Shown: piece by piece, positions 1 through 5,596 of the stretch
How positions within the stretch are numbered: position 1 is the first letter of the stretch
Layout of the letters: each line of letters begins with the position of its first letter
NCBI GenBank assembly: GCA_020024985.1
Contig: JAHHSW010000036.1
Coordinates: 1 to 7,808 of the forward strand
Direction: 5' to 3'
DNA length: 7,808 nucleotides
DNA from: Anaeroplasmataceae bacterium
Lineage (GTDB): Bacteria > Bacillota_I > Bacilli_A > Acholeplasmatales > Anaeroplasmataceae
Notes under the pieces: model-generated
Databases searched by the model: none
What the model was told of the DNA's origin: nothing
Seen by the model: only the letters and a program-made list of their open reading frames with translations
Position numbers and translations under genes: made by a program

Positions 1-18
1 CAGGATTAAATCCTGATT
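1..18 (-). terminator. Probable intrinsic terminator behind the MATE gene, cut by window edge
   Basis: Bases 1-15 form a perfect inverted repeat (CAGGATT, one central base, AATCCTG) directly after the MATE stop codon. Read on the minus strand this is a short G/C-containing hairpin preceded by an A-rich stretch. The expected U-tract would lie beyond the window, so the call is tentative. Confidence 0.4.
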
Positions 19-1383
19 TTAAACAACTGATGTAGTTTCTAGCTCCCTATGATGAAGTATTTTTTTAATTGATAAATTAAATACTAATATACATATCATT
101 GGGGAAATAATATCAACAATAGTTTGGGCCACAAATACTCCTATTATTCCCATCATATAAGGCAAAACAATCATTAAAGCAATAATTGCTACCTTACGGA
201 ATAATGATAGCCATACTGAATATTTAGCTCTTCCTAAGGCAGTAAGCCCATCTACATAGCAGTACTGAAATGATAAGGTAATAAAGCCTGCCATAAAGAA
301 GAAAATCATCCTTGGAGCCTCATTTAAAACAAATTCATTACTACTATAGAAGCTAACAAATGGCCTTGATATAAAAAAGCTTAAAAGGAATGATACTGAG
401 GTAAATACTAGGGCTGTTCCTAATATAGCGTGCTCAGCACTCATAACCCTCTTTGAATTTCTAGCTCCATAATTATAGCTTAAAATAGAGCCTGTACCAC
501 CACTTATACCAAGAAGTAGCATGCTAAATAGCTGATAGAAGGATGAGGCAATAGTCGCAATATTAATATACTCATCTACTCTAGCTCCTGCATGCATCTT
601 TATTGACATATTCATGATAATAAATAAAAATGAATCAGTCATAGCGATAATAAATGGTGAGAATCCTAGCCTCATAACCTTTTTTATTAAGCCCAAATCA
701 AAACTTGTAGGTAAAAGCCTTACATTTGAATACCTTAATAAAATTACTAATACATAAATAAATGATATTATTTGAGAAATAGAGGTTGCTACTGCTGCTC
801 CTATAACATCCATATGAAATACATAAATAAATAGTGGATCTAGGGCAATATTAGTTACTGCACCTATAATCATAGTAAGCATAGCCTTAGTACTATAGCC
901 CTGAGAAATTAAAAATTGATTTAATCCTAGAGCCATTAAGGCAAATGGAGCACCAATTAAATAATAAAGCAGATACTGCTTAGCATAAATAAAGGTGTTC
1001 TTGGTAGCACCAAAGGCATTTAATAATGGCTCATGGGCTAAAAATATGATAAGCGGTACTACTATTCCAAGCACCAAAAGTGAAACAAAGGAATTCCATA
1101 AAATCCTCTTTGCATTATCCGCTCTTCCTTCTCCTAGGCTCATAGCCACAAGCGGTGCACCACCAAGACCTATTAAAAGCGAGAAGGAGGTTATGAAGGT
1201 GCAAAATGGAGCAGTTATACCTATTCCACTTAGGGCAAGGCCTCCAATACCCTCTAAATTGGCTATAAATAGCCTATCAATTATTGAATATAAAACATTA
1301 ATGAATTGTGCAAGCATAGCAGGTATAGCTAATGTAAGTACAATTTTTAAAACTGGCTTAGTTCTTAAATCATCTGTTTTCAC
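19..1383 (-). CDS. MATE family multidrug/Na+ (H+) antiporter, MepA-like
   Basis: A 454-residue polytopic membrane protein of the usual length for the MATE (multi-antimicrobial extrusion) family, which exports cationic drugs and other organic compounds in exchange for Na+ or H+. About twelve hydrophobic segments can be traced (near residues 11-34, 48-72, 95-118, 134-156, 165-190, 192-217, 236-260, 275-300, 317-341, 357-380, 392-412 and 414-437). The internal duplication typical of MATE proteins is visible: GLGGAPLVAMSLGEGRA at 72-88 corresponds to GISGGTGSILSYNYGAR at 292-308. The start is GTG. No in-frame start lies upstream before a stop, and the N-terminus (PVLKIVLTLAIPAML) is normal for the family. 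The only Shine-Dalgarno-like match, AAAAAAGG, lies in the last codons of rsmH, 8 nt upstream, so the gene is probably co-transcribed and perhaps coupled to rsmH. The substrate cannot be told from sequence; the family call is firm. Confidence 0.93.
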   Translation of the reverse strand: MKTDDLRTKPVLKIVLTLAIPAMLAQFINVLYSIIDRLFIANLEGIGGLALSGIGITAPFCTFITSFSLLIGLGGAPLVAMSLGEGRADNAKRILWNSFVSLLVLGIVVPLIIFLAHEPLLNAFGATKNTFIYAKQYLLYYLIGAPFALMALGLNQFLISQGYSTKAMLTMIIGAVTNIALDPLFIYVFHMDVIGAAVATSISQIISFIYVLVILLRYSNVRLLPTSFDLGLIKKVMRLGFSPFIIAMTDSFLFIIMNMSIKMHAGARVDEYINIATIASSFYQLFSMLLLGISGGTGSILSYNYGARNSKRVMSAEHAILGTALVFTSVSFLLSFFISRPFVSFYSSNEFVLNEAPRMIFFFMAGFITLSFQYCYVDGLTALGRAKYSVWLSLFRKVAIIALMIVLPYMMGIIGVFVAQTIVDIISPMICILVFNLSIKKILHHRELETTSVV

Positions 1384-1391
1384 GATAACTA

Positions 1392-2315
1392 CTACCTTTT
1401 TTCTATAATCCTCATTTTCGCACTGTGAGCCCTCATATTGTACTCAAGCTCATCCTCTGTTGGAGTAATAGGCTTTCTAGTGATTAGCCTAAATGGAGCC
1501 TCCTCAGTAACAATCATAGGTACACCCTCTGGTATATCTACAGTGCTTCTTTCCTTAAATACGGTCTTACAAATTCTATCCTCCAAGGAATGGAAGGTAA
1601 TTACTACAGCCCTACCATTAGGATTTAAAATATCTAGGGCATCATTAATACTAACCTCAAATACCCTAAGCTCATCATTAACCGCTATTCTTAAGGCCTG
1701 GAAGGTCTGCTTAGCAGGATGTCCCTTTTGCCTTAATACCTTGCTTGGTAATGATTTCTTTATAACATCAACTAGCTCAAAGGTAGTGTGAATTGGCTTA
1801 ATCGCTCTTTCACGCTCAATACCTCTAGCTATTTGCTTAGCAAATTGCTCATCAGCATAGCGATAAAGGATTCTAACAATATCCTCATAGCTCCAGGTGT
1901 TAACTATAATTTCAGCAGTTAGCTCCTGATGCTGATTCATTCTCATATCAAGGGGAGCATCATAATTATAAGAGAAGCCTCTTTCTGGTATATCAAATTG
2001 GAATGAAGAAACACCAAGGTCATATAAAACTCCATCAATATGATTAACACCTAAATTTGCTAAGGCATTTTTAATATCAACAAAGTTAGACTTTATAAAG
2101 GTATAATTACTACCAACCTTATCAAGGACCTCCTTAGCCCTCATAATTGCATAATCATCCTGATCGAAGCAATATAAATGACCAGTTGTTAAACGCTCAA
2201 GTATTCTACTTGAATGTCCACCACCACCGGTTGTGCAATCTACATATATTCCATCTGGCTTTATATTTAAGCCCTCAATTGCTTCCTCTAAAAGCACGCT
2301 TTTATGTACATACAT
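1392..2315 (-). CDS. rsmH: 16S rRNA (cytosine(1402)-N(4))-methyltransferase RsmH (MraW)
   Basis: A SAM-dependent methyltransferase that adds the N4-methyl group to C1402 in the decoding centre of 16S rRNA. At 307 residues it has normal length. The SAM-binding glycine loop VDCTTGGGGHS is at 25-35 and an acidic motif FDQD at 50-53. Family blocks follow: DGVLYDLGVSSFQFD (94-108), PERGFSY (110-116), APLDMRM (120-126), HPAKQTFQALRIAVNDEL (199-216), TFHSLEDR (240-247) and the C-terminal RAHSAKMRIIEK. The ATG start has a strong AGGAGG-type site (complement of 2321-2327) at good spacing. Upstream lies a hairpin that should separate it from rpmF, and I see no convincing promoter in the 82-nt gap, so read-through from the yceD-rpmF unit is possible. 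The usual partners mraZ (before) and ftsL (after) are absent; a MATE gene follows instead. Confidence 0.97.
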   Translation of the reverse strand: MYVHKSVLLEEAIEGLNIKPDGIYVDCTTGGGGHSSRILERLTTGHLYCFDQDDYAIMRAKEVLDKVGSNYTFIKSNFVDIKNALANLGVNHIDGVLYDLGVSSFQFDIPERGFSYNYDAPLDMRMNQHQELTAEIIVNTWSYEDIVRILYRYADEQFAKQIARGIERERAIKPIHTTFELVDVIKKSLPSKVLRQKGHPAKQTFQALRIAVNDELRVFEVSINDALDILNPNGRAVVITFHSLEDRICKTVFKERSTVDIPEGVPMIVTEEAPFRLITRKPITPTEDELEYNMRAHSAKMRIIEKR

Positions 2316-2350
2316 AATAACTCCTCCTTGAAAAAATCTCTATAAATAGA

Positions 2351-2375
2351 AAATAGACACCCCAGGCGTCTATTT
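2351..2375 (-). terminator. Hairpin terminator/attenuator between rpmF and rsmH
   Basis: The arms 2351-2361 and 2365-2375 form an 11-bp stem (AAATAGAC core, one G-U pair on the minus-strand RNA) around a 3-nt loop. Allowing one bulged base, TAGA/TCTA extends it outward. On the minus strand it is followed by TCTATTTATAGAG and then a run of six Ts. It sits 23-47 nt after the rpmF stop codon, where an intrinsic terminator is expected. The tract next to the stem is not pure T, so partial read-through into rsmH is plausible. Confidence 0.65.
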
Positions 2376-2397
2376 CTATCAGTTATTTCGTTTAAAA

Positions 2398-2592
2398 TTA
2401 TTCTTCAGTCTTAGAAGCCTTTGGAGCAACTACTTGCTTACCCTTATAGAAACCACAAGAAGGACAAACTCTATGAGCTAAAGTTAATTCTCCGCAGTTA
2501 GGACAAGTGATCATTCCAGGAACGCTTAAAGCTAAATGAGATCTTCTGACTCTCTTCTTCATCTTAGAGACTCTACGAAAAGGTACTGCCAT
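2398..2592 (-). CDS. rpmF: 50S ribosomal protein L32 (zinc-binding form)
   Basis: A 64-residue protein of the large ribosomal subunit. It starts with the family N-terminus [10 protein letters not shown] and a basic stretch ([10 protein letters not shown], 10-19) for rRNA contact. A zinc-ribbon follows with four cysteines, CPNC at 30-33 and CPSC at 43-46, then FYKGKQV and a short charged tail. All four cysteines are present, so this is the zinc-dependent form rather than a cysteine-free paralogue. The ATG is preceded by AGGAGGT, which overlaps the stop codon of the DUF177 gene upstream, so the two genes share a transcript and are probably translationally coupled. A hairpin follows the gene. 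Confidence 0.97.
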   Translation of the reverse strand: MAVPFRRVSKMKKRVRRSHLALSVPGMITCPNCGELTLAHRVCPSCGFYKGKQVVAPKASKTEE

Positions 2593-2600
2593 TGTACTAC

Positions 2601-2608
2601 ACCTCCTA
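2601..2608 (-). promoter_or_regulatory. rpmF ribosome binding site overlapping the yceD stop codon
   Basis: On the minus strand the stop TAG of the DUF177 gene runs straight into the Shine-Dalgarno sequence (TAGGAGGT), and the rpmF ATG follows after 8 nt. A ribosome terminating on the upstream gene would be placed over the L32 initiation site, which suggests coupled synthesis. Confidence 0.75.
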
Positions 2609-3067
2609 CAATAAATCTTTTAATGAAGCAAATGCTGGATTAATATTATCATCATCACTAGAATCAGTAAAGCTATCATCCTCATCAACAAAGTCACTGT
2701 CAGATACTGACATAGGCTTATTAATTAAAATGTTAGTTAGGATTGCTTCCTTTGTATCAATGGTTATACCATCAATAATAAAGGCATCCTCTATTGATTC
2801 ATCAGTTGTAAATATTTCCTCAGCCTCTGTTTCAATAACATAAGGTATTTCCTCTAAGGTAACCGCATCCTGCATCATAAGCTCAATACTAATATTAAAG
2901 CTTATTGCATAGGTATCAATTCCTCTTTCTCTTATTACCGTATGACACTTACATGGCTTAGCTGAAATAATATCCTCAAAGCCATCTAAATCACTAGATA
3001 AATCTAGCTCCTCATCATATGCATAAGGCATAGAAACTTTCCTTAATTGAGCTAAAGTATACTTCAT
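2606..3067 (-). CDS. YceD/DUF177 family protein (YlbN-like)
   Basis: A 153-residue DUF177 protein. The family is found beside rpmF in most bacteria and its plant and E. coli members are linked to 23S rRNA accumulation; the exact biochemistry is unsettled. Family features are the N-terminal [10 protein letters not shown], a central stretch ending [15 protein letters not shown] (72-86), the segment [16 protein letters not shown] (103-118), and the C-terminal [11 protein letters not shown]. The cysteine-containing motif (CxRC or CxR) of many members reads DAVTL here (67-71). Two cysteines occur elsewhere, at 39 and 41. Residues 119-141 form an acidic Ser/Asp-rich linker before the conserved tail. 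I set the start at ATG 3067: a GTG at 3076 would add three residues but lies inside the Shine-Dalgarno sequence TGAGGTG, which stands 6 nt before this ATG. A consensus promoter lies just upstream. Confidence 0.88.
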   Translation of the reverse strand: MKYTLAQLRKVSMPYAYDEELDLSSDLDGFEDIISAKPCKCHTVIRERGIDTYAISFNISIELMMQDAVTLEEIPYVIETEAEEIFTTDESIEDAFIIDGITIDTKEAILTNILINKPMSVSDSDFVDEDDSFTDSSDDDNINPAFASLKDLL

Positions 3068-3073
3068 AAAAAT

Positions 3074-3080
3074 CACCTCA
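3074..3080 (-). promoter_or_regulatory. Ribosome binding site fixing the yceD start
   Basis: TGAGGTG on the minus strand, 6 nt before ATG 3067. It contains the alternative GTG codon at 3074-3076, so the longer reading would put the start codon inside its own Shine-Dalgarno site. This supports the shorter 153-residue protein. Confidence 0.8.
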
Positions 3081-3088
3081 GCATTTCA

Positions 3089-3117
3089 ATTATAAATGCA
3101 TAAGTTGTCAATGTCAA
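3089..3117 (-). promoter_or_regulatory. Consensus sigma-A promoter of the yceD-rpmF unit
   Basis: The minus strand carries TTGACA (3112-3117), a 17-bp spacer and TATAAT (3089-3094), a full match to the consensus in both hexamers and spacing. A second TTGACA follows immediately at 3106-3111. Transcription should start near 3081-3084, giving a leader of only about 15 nt before the yceD ATG. Strong constitutive expression would suit a ribosomal protein gene. Confidence 0.87.
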
Positions 3118-3129
3118 GAACTATTTTCT

Positions 3130-3166
3130 GAATTACCGAAAATGATATAATTTTACTCGAATTACC
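3130..3166. repeat. Direct repeat pair upstream of the yceD promoter
   Basis: GAATTACC occurs at 3130-3137 and again at 3159-3166 in the same orientation, 29 bp apart. Between them is a short inverted repeat (AAAAT ... ATTTT). The nearer copy ends 13 bp upstream of the -35 hexamer. The location between two genes and next to a promoter allows an operator role, but no known regulator motif is recognised. Confidence 0.4.
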
Positions 3167-3179
3167 CGCTTTTATACGC

Positions 3180-3857
3180 CTATTTTTCTCTAATTTTTTT
3201 AATATTTCGGTTAATAAAAAAGGTATCAAAGGTACTAAATTCCCATATGTTTCTACCAACTATTTCATCAGGAGATGAATATATTCCAGTATCCTCACTC
3301 ATAGCTCTTGCCTGGCACAATACATCCTCCCCAGTAAAGTCCACCTCAAGCCTTTGAATATCTCCAACCGCGATTCCATAGCCAATATAAGCACCAGTTC
3401 TTCCGGCAAGATTTCTCTTTATAGAATCAATATATTCCTTATCTATTATCGCACCCTCTAGCCTAATCCATTTAGAATTATAATAAGCCTCACAGACGTA
3501 ATTAGGTATCTCCTCTGGAAGCTTTCTTAGGTGCTTCTTATCTAATATACCAAACATCATATGCTTATACACCTTATAAACATGAAGCCTAGTAGGAATA
3601 CCTGCACCCCTTAAAAGTGACATTAAAAGAATGCTTTTAGTGTAGGGACCACCCTTCTTTCTTTTTAAGACATCACTGCTTTTTAAATTTGGTCTAAAAA
3701 CCTTCGCATATTTTATTTCATCTCTAACAAATAAATAAATATCCCTAATACATTCCTCTGCATCCATCCTTCGCCACTTTTTCTCTTTAATAAGTGACTT
3801 TATTTCCTCAGACTTAAAATCTAGTATATAGGTTTCCTTTAAATATTCCTCAAACAT
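3180..3857 (-). CDS. Transglutaminase-like fold protein with degenerate catalytic triad
   Basis: A 225-residue soluble protein, with no signal peptide or membrane segment. The core resembles bacterial transglutaminase-like (cysteine-protease fold) proteins: an N-terminal helical part with DIYLFVRDEIKYA (39-51), a segment SSDVLKRKKGGPYTKSILL (60-78) leading into LLRGAGIPTR (81-90), then VCEAYYNSKWIRLEGA (121-136). In active relatives the first block reads G-x-C-x-x-K-S/A, the second begins with the catalytic His, and an Asp follows the W. Here these positions appear to be Pro71, Asn119 and Glu134, so Cys-His-Asp is replaced throughout. The reading frame is intact and has a strong ribosome binding site (CACCTCCT complement, 3866-3873), so it looks like a maintained non-catalytic protein, not a decaying gene. 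The C-terminal 60 residues are not recognised. It is probably transcribed alone; the function is unknown. Confidence 0.75.
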   Translation of the reverse strand: MFEEYLKETYILDFKSEEIKSLIKEKKWRRMDAEECIRDIYLFVRDEIKYAKVFRPNLKSSDVLKRKKGGPYTKSILLMSLLRGAGIPTRLHVYKVYKHMMFGILDKKHLRKLPEEIPNYVCEAYYNSKWIRLEGAIIDKEYIDSIKRNLAGRTGAYIGYGIAVGDIQRLEVDFTGEDVLCQARAMSEDTGIYSSPDEIVGRNIWEFSTFDTFFINRNIKKIREK

Positions 3858-3904
3858 AAATAGGACACCTCCTTATATAATTATGCACACTTCTCTATAG
3901 TACT

Positions 3905-3933
3905 ATTATACTATTAATTTCATAGCTTTTAAA
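3905..3933 (-). promoter_or_regulatory. Probable promoter of the transglutaminase-like gene
   Basis: TATAAT (3905-3910, minus strand) with a 17-bp spacer and a TTTAAA -35 element (3928-3933) that matches four of six consensus bases. It lies downstream of the ABC-F terminator and about 40 nt before the ribosome binding site. The -10 is good and the -35 weak, in a very AT-rich stretch where chance matches are common. Confidence 0.5.
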
Positions 3934-3955
3934 TAAATATCAGCTTTATATATAG

Positions 3956-3982
3956 AAAAAGAAGGGCTTTTACACCCTTCTT
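3956..3982 (-). terminator. Intrinsic terminator of the ABC-F gene
   Basis: A perfect 8-bp stem (AAGAAGGG at 3975-3982 read on the minus strand, pairing with CCCTTCTT at 3959-3966) with an 8-nt loop, running directly into a T-tract. It begins 7 nt after the ABC-F stop codon. This is a typical Rho-independent terminator and ends the thrS/ABC-F region. Confidence 0.88.
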
Positions 3983-3989
3983 GCTTTCA

Positions 3990-5528
3990 TTATTCAAACT
4001 TCATCTCAAAATCAACTAAGCCCTCATAGAAATCATCCTCATGAGTAACTAATATAACGCTACCTGGAAAGGCATCAATTGCCTCCCAAAGCTCAGCCTT
4101 AGAGGCTACATCTAAATGATTAGTAGGCTCATCGAATATAAGCACATTACTCTTCTTCATAGTCATTAGGGCAAGCCTTACCTTTGTTTGCTGACCACCA
4201 GATAGGGTAGCCATTGGCTTAGTTGCTAAATCACCCTTAATACCAACAGAGGCTAAAACACTTCTTAGCTCTCCATCAGTCTTTAAATGATAATAGTATC
4301 TTAAATAATTTATTGGATTTACATCCTTATCATATTGCTCCTCCTGAGCAAAATAATTTAAATCCGCTGATGGATTCCAGGTAAATGATCCACCTAAGGC
4401 TGGAATAAAGCCCATAATAGTCTTTAATATGGTTGATTTACCAACACCATTATGACCAAGTATTGCAACCTTTTGATTTTGCTTCATTAAAAATTCTAAA
4501 TTGGAAAGCACTACCTTTTCACCATAGCCAACGGTTAGATCATTAAGCTTTAATACCTCCTGACCTAAGCCCTTTGAAAAAGGAAATTTAATATGCATTG
4601 GCTCATGATTCTTAGGCTTTTCCATTACACTAATACGCTCTAGCATCTTTCTACGTGATTGAGCTCTTTTAGTGGTTGTAGCACGAACAATATTTTTATT
4701 AATAAATTCCTGAGTTTTCTTTATAAAGGCCTGCTGATTCTCATAATTCTTCTTATACTGATCATCTCTAATTTCCTTTTCCTTTAAAAACTCATCATAT
4801 GGCATATTATATCTAGTCATATTCTTATTATCAAGTGAATAAACCGTTCTACCAATAGCTCTTAAAAAGCCCTCATCATGGCTTATTACCACAAAACTCT
4901 TCTTAAAATCCTTAAGGTAGCTAGCTAGCCACTCAATATGCTGTACATCTAAAAAGTTAGTAGGCTCATCCATTAATAATACATCAGGCTCCTCTAATAA
5001 AAGCTTAGCTAAATAAACCTTAGCTCTTTGACCACCTGATAAATTCTTAAGTAGGGTATCCATTCCATATTCATTAATACCAAGTCCATTAATCATATTG
5101 CCCATAGTCGAATTCATAGCATAAAAATTAGCCTTATCTAGCTCGTCTTGGATGCTTTGAGCATAAGATAAATACTTATCATACTCATACTCAGGACAGC
5201 TACATAGCTTTTCATAATATGAATTCATTAAAGCTTCCTTCTCAATTAAGGGCTTAAATACCTCTGTTATATAATCATAAATACTAACATTAGTTTTAAC
5301 CTTTAAATGCTGATCAAGGTAAGCATAGGATACATTATTCATCCAGGTGATTGTTCCAGCATCTGGTATTAAATTTTTGGCAATTAAATTCATAAATGTA
5401 GATTTACCACAGCCGTTATCACCTACTAAAACGATATGGTCTCCTAAAAGAATTCGAAAGCTGACATTATTAAAAAGCTCTTGATCTGAATATTTAAATC
5501 TTAAGCCCTCAACCTCAAGTAATCCCAT
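3990..5528 (-). CDS. ABC-F family ATPase (ribosome-associated type, not a transporter)
   Basis: A 512-residue protein with two fused ATP-binding cassettes and no membrane segment, the layout of ABC-F proteins, which bind the ribosomal E site and act on stalled or drug-bound ribosomes. NBD1 has Walker A GDNGCGKST (36-44), signature LSGGQ (163-167), Walker B VLLMDEPTNFLD (183-194, catalytic Glu188) and switch His217. The gap between Walker A and signature is about 45 residues longer than in NBD2, matching the ABC-F arm (near 95-140). A basic, helical P-site tRNA interaction linker spans about 240-320 (RAQSRRKMLERI). NBD2 has GHNGVGKST (358-366), LSGGQ (442-446), VLIFDEPTNHLD (462-473, Glu467) and His496. 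All catalytic residues are intact. No C-terminal extension is present. The linker most resembles YkpA/YbiT-type housekeeping members, but a resistance role cannot be excluded. It follows thrS by 68 nt and has a strong GGAGG site. Confidence 0.93.
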   Translation of the reverse strand: MGLLEVEGLRFKYSDQELFNNVSFRILLGDHIVLVGDNGCGKSTFMNLIAKNLIPDAGTITWMNNVSYAYLDQHLKVKTNVSIYDYITEVFKPLIEKEALMNSYYEKLCSCPEYEYDKYLSYAQSIQDELDKANFYAMNSTMGNMINGLGINEYGMDTLLKNLSGGQRAKVYLAKLLLEEPDVLLMDEPTNFLDVQHIEWLASYLKDFKKSFVVISHDEGFLRAIGRTVYSLDNKNMTRYNMPYDEFLKEKEIRDDQYKKNYENQQAFIKKTQEFINKNIVRATTTKRAQSRRKMLERISVMEKPKNHEPMHIKFPFSKGLGQEVLKLNDLTVGYGEKVVLSNLEFLMKQNQKVAILGHNGVGKSTILKTIMGFIPALGGSFTWNPSADLNYFAQEEQYDKDVNPINYLRYYYHLKTDGELRSVLASVGIKGDLATKPMATLSGGQQTKVRLALMTMKKSNVLIFDEPTNHLDVASKAELWEAIDAFPGSVILVTHEDDFYEGLVDFEMKFE

Positions 5529-5550
5529 GTTCTCCTCCTATTTGTATATA

Positions 5551-5573
5551 AAGCCTAGCACTGGGCTAGGCTT
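5551..5573 (-). terminator. Hairpin in the thrS-ABC-F gap (terminator or leader element)
   Basis: AAGCCTAGC (5551-5559) pairs with GCTAGGCTT (5565-5573), a perfect 9-bp stem with a 5-nt loop. On the minus strand it is followed by TATATACAAATAG, with only a weak T-tract. It sits 23 nt after the thrS stop and ends 12 nt before the ABC-F ribosome binding site (5531-5539). It may be a leaky terminator for thrS, or a structure within the leader of the ABC-F mRNA. No clear separate promoter was found in the gap. Confidence 0.55.
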
Positions 5574-5596
5574 ATATTTATTGTTTAATTAAATAA

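Noticed and set aside
995..1408. Plus-strand open frame of about 137 codons opposite the MATE gene
   Set aside because: It is antisense to a clearly conserved membrane transporter, has no recognisable domain, and runs across the end of rsmH; it is a shadow frame.
1438..1791. Plus-strand open frame opposite rsmH, about 117 codons
   Set aside because: It is rich in Ser, Leu and Thr as expected from the complement of an AT-rich gene, and shows no family motif.
2592..2843. Plus-strand open frame opposite the DUF177 gene
   Set aside because: It is very Ser-rich, reading the complement of the acidic Asp/Glu codons of the real gene, and has no homology pattern.
3068..3076. Longer yceD start at GTG 3076
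   Set aside because: The GTG lies inside the Shine-Dalgarno sequence TGAGGTG, whereas ATG 3067 has ideal spacing and gives the family-typical N-terminus.
3990..5528. ABC-F protein as an antibiotic resistance determinant
   Set aside because: There is no leader peptide upstream, no mobile element nearby, and the linker resembles housekeeping members; sequence alone does not support a resistance call.
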